Assembly: GCA_005879205.1 (NCBI GenBank)
Contig: VBLD01000050.1
Coordinates: 1 to 6,958, forward strand
DNA length: 6,958 nt
Direction of reading: 5' to 3'
Source of the DNA: Deltaproteobacteria bacterium
GTDB taxonomy: Bacteria > Desulfobacterota > Binatia > DP-6
Numbering within the stretch: position 1 is the first letter of the stretch; every line of letters starts with the position of its first letter. Under the pieces are notes generated by a model that saw nothing but the letters and a program-made list of their open reading frames with translations, was not told the origin of the DNA and did no database searches. Made by a program: the position numbers and the translations under genes. Of the stretch, positions 5,415 to 6,958 are shown piece after piece.

Positions 5415-6892
5415 CAGTCGAGCCAGGCGGCGGCGAGGCCCCGCAGGTCGCCGCTCGGCGACGGCTCGAACCCGTGCAGCCGGCGGGTGTGCACGACGAC
5501 GCGGTCCTCCCACCAGAGCGGCACCACGGGCAGGTCGTGCGCCAGCCGGCGCTGCACCCGGGCGTAGATCGCCCGCCGCCGGGCCGGCGCGAAGGTCTGA
5601 CGGCCGGCCGTCGTCAGTCGATCCGTCACGCGGCTCACGTAGGCGCCGCGGTTGTACCCCGCGGGCGGCATCATGGTCGAGTGGAACGCCAGATAGTACA
5701 GATCGGGGTCGGTGATTCCGACCCAGGCGAGCGAGGCGAGCTCGAAGTTGCCGCTGCGGACATCCGCATAGAGAGTGCCCCACTCGTAGACCCGGACGTC
5801 GACCGCGATGCCGACCGCCCCGAGCTCGGTCTGGACGGCCTCCGCCAGCCGCCGACGCACGGGCTGCGAGGACGTCTTGTAGACGAGCCGGAAACGGGGC
5901 GCGCCCGGACGGGGCGCCCGGTAGCCGGCGCGGTCGAGCAGCCGGCGCGCGCGCCCGGGATCGTGGCGTGGCGATCGCAGCCGGGCGTACGCCCAGTGCT
6001 CGGGGGCGAGCAGGCCGGTCGCCGGCCGGGCGGTTTCGCCGAGCACGAAGCGCACCAGCCCTTCACGGTCGAGCGCGAGCGTGATGGCCTCACGGACCCG
6101 TCGATCAGCGAGCCGTGGGTCGCGCAGGTTGAGGGCCAGGTAGACGAAGCTCGTGCCCGGAGAACGACGCACGAGGAGGGTGGGGATGGTGCCGAGCCAG
6201 GTCCCGATCTCCGGCTCGGGCGCGTCCTCCACCAAGTGCACCCCGCCGCGCCGGAGCTCGAGCACCCGGACCATCTCGTCGGGCACGATGCGAACGATCA
6301 GCGGATGGAGCTTCGGGACCCCGTCCGGGTAGCGGGGGTTCGGCGCCAGCACGAGCCGCTCACCGCGCTCGGCGGCGATCAGCTGGAAGGGGCCCGCCCC
6401 GGTCGTCACCTCGCCCCGTTCCCGCGCCCGATCCGCGGGCAGGATGCCGAGCCCGGTCGCGTCGAGAAAGGGGGCGAAGGGTTCGGTGAGGTGCATCACG
6501 ACGGTCGTCGGGTCGGGCGCCTCGACCGCCGACAACACGGCCAGCGCTGTGCGCTTTGGCGACGCGAGTGCGGGGTCGCGCACCGCCTCGTAGGTGGCCC
6601 GGACGTCGGTGGCCGTGACCGCCGTGCCGTCGGGAAAGCGAAAATCCGACCGCAGGTGGAAGACGAAGGTCCGCCGATCGGGCATCTCCCACGTCCGGGC
6701 GAGCTCCGGAGCCCGCTGGCCGTCGGCGCCGGCCCGCGTCAGGCCCACGTAGAGGAGGTCGGCGAGCCGCGCCCCGTTGGCGTCGGTCTGGAAGCGGGGG
6801 TCGAGGCTCTGCGGGTCGCTGTCGAAGGCGACCACCAGGGCGCCGGCGGGTGGCGGAGCCTCGGCGCAGCCGCCGGCGAGCCCGACCAGCAC
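5414..6892 (-). CDS. ABC transporter solute-binding lipoprotein, SBP_bac_5 (Dpp/Opp) family; 5' end unresolved
   Basis: This is the extracytoplasmic binding protein that captures a peptide-like or related solute for the two permeases downstream. The family is shown by LVVAFDSDPQSLDPRFQTDA near the N-terminus, LLYVGLTR, PELARTWEMPDRRTFVFHLR, FRFPDGTAVTATDVRATYE, TGAGPFQL, VREAITLALDREGLVRFVLG, the LLAPEHWAY region, and a C-terminal PVVPLWWEDRVVV. The length is about 492 residues, slightly short but complete at the C-terminus. A lipobox LAGGC predicts lipid attachment at the Cys. The coordinates use GTG 6892, the only standard in-frame start visible, but that leaves just eight residues before the Cys. 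Upstream the frame stays open to the window end and encodes VKPGRALGVVLAVLVGLAGG, a full lipoprotein signal, so the true start probably lies at or beyond 6958. The codons upstream of about 6905 are AT-rich by local standards. It is the first visible gene of the minus-strand operon. Confidence 0.9.
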   Translation of the reverse strand: MLVGLAGGCAEAPPPAGALVVAFDSDPQSLDPRFQTDANGARLADLLYVGLTRAGADGQRAPELARTWEMPDRRTFVFHLRSDFRFPDGTAVTATDVRATYEAVRDPALASPKRTALAVLSAVEAPDPTTVVMHLTEPFAPFLDATGLGILPADRARERGEVTTGAGPFQLIAAERGERLVLAPNPRYPDGVPKLHPLIVRIVPDEMVRVLELRRGGVHLVEDAPEPEIGTWLGTIPTLLVRRSPGTSFVYLALNLRDPRLADRRVREAITLALDREGLVRFVLGETARPATGLLAPEHWAYARLRSPRHDPGRARRLLDRAGYRAPRPGAPRFRLVYKTSSQPVRRRLAEAVQTELGAVGIAVDVRVYEWGTLYADVRSGNFELASLAWVGITDPDLYYLAFHSTMMPPAGYNRGAYVSRVTDRLTTAGRQTFAPARRRAIYARVQRRLAHDLPVVPLWWEDRVVVHTRRLHGFEPSPSGDLRGLAAAWLD

Positions 6893-6923
6893 CGCCAGAA
6901 CGACGCCAAGTGCCCGTCCAGGT

Positions 6924-6953
6924 TTGACTCTCTGCGATTCGCTTTGGTAGCAT
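6924..6953 (+). promoter_or_regulatory. Candidate sigma70-type promoter facing out of the window
   Basis: The plus strand has TTGACT (6924-6929, five of six to the -35 consensus), an 18-base spacer, and TAGCAT (6948-6953, four of six to the -10). A TGG directly before the -10 forms an extended -10 element. It lies in a stretch noticeably less GC-rich than its surroundings. Transcription would start near 6960 and serve a plus-strand gene beyond the window, divergent from the transporter operon. The call rests on motif matching only. Confidence 0.45.
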
Positions 6954-6958
6954 ACCCC

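Noticed and set aside
5415..5783. Upstream extension of the DppB-type permease to 431 codons
   Set aside because: It overlaps the end of the binding-protein gene and has no family similarity. ATG 5414 gives the normal DppB N-terminus.
6360..6953. Minus-strand frame starting at ATG 6953 as an alternative binding-protein start
   Set aside because: It is in a different frame from the binding protein, has no signal peptide, and becomes Arg-rich shadow sequence.
6949..6954. Minus-strand TATGCT as a -10 for the transporter operon
   Set aside because: It has four of six matches, but the -35 position would lie outside the window. It also overlaps the better plus-strand -10, so it could not be supported separately.
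1..6958. A previously undescribed defence, mobile or RNA-based system
   Set aside because: Both strands are fully explained by six recognisable gene families. No direct-repeat array, transposase, integrase, reverse transcriptase or structured noncoding stretch was seen.

Overview
This window comes from a strongly GC-rich bacterial chromosome, with third codon positions overwhelmingly G or C. A lipoprotein-type solute-binding protein suggests an organism with a cell envelope of the Proteobacteria or related Gram-negative type. The style fits a high-GC deltaproteobacterial-like or uncultured soil or sediment lineage, but nothing here fixes the taxon. The window is almost entirely coding. It holds two tightly packed gene groups that converge at about position 2530.

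The plus-strand group (1-2529) is housekeeping. It contains the 3' part of tsaD (tRNA t6A modification, cut by the window edge), rsmA/ksgA (16S rRNA dimethyladenosine transferase) and mutM/fpg (8-oxoguanine DNA glycosylase). tsaD and rsmA overlap by one base, and rsmA and mutM are five bases apart, so the three look like one transcription unit.

The minus-strand group is read from the right edge down to 2537. It encodes an SBP_bac_5 (Dpp/Opp-type) solute-binding lipoprotein, a DppB-type permease, a DppC-type permease, and an FAD-dependent D-amino-acid dehydrogenase-like enzyme that resembles D-arginine dehydrogenase. All junctions overlap by 1 to 4 bases, so this is a translationally coupled uptake-plus-oxidation operon. 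No ATPase gene is present between the binding protein and the operon's end, so the transporter must borrow ATPases from elsewhere or find them beyond the right edge.

Three points deserve a second look. (1) The DppC-type permease has an in-frame TAG at 4330-4332, in the middle of the family's conserved 'FG-x-D-x-LGRD' segment. It splits the gene into a 53-codon leader with the first membrane helix and a 219-codon remainder. (2) The oxidoreductase keeps the carboxylate-binding residues of D-arginine dehydrogenase but has lost the glutamate that binds the guanidinium group, which implies a different substrate. (3) The right edge (about 6900-6958) is less GC-rich. It carries a plausible outward-facing promoter, and the start of the binding-protein gene cannot be settled there.

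No RNA gene, CRISPR array, insertion sequence or integrase was seen, and there is no gap over 300 bases without a gene. I do not see an undescribed defence or mobile system here.
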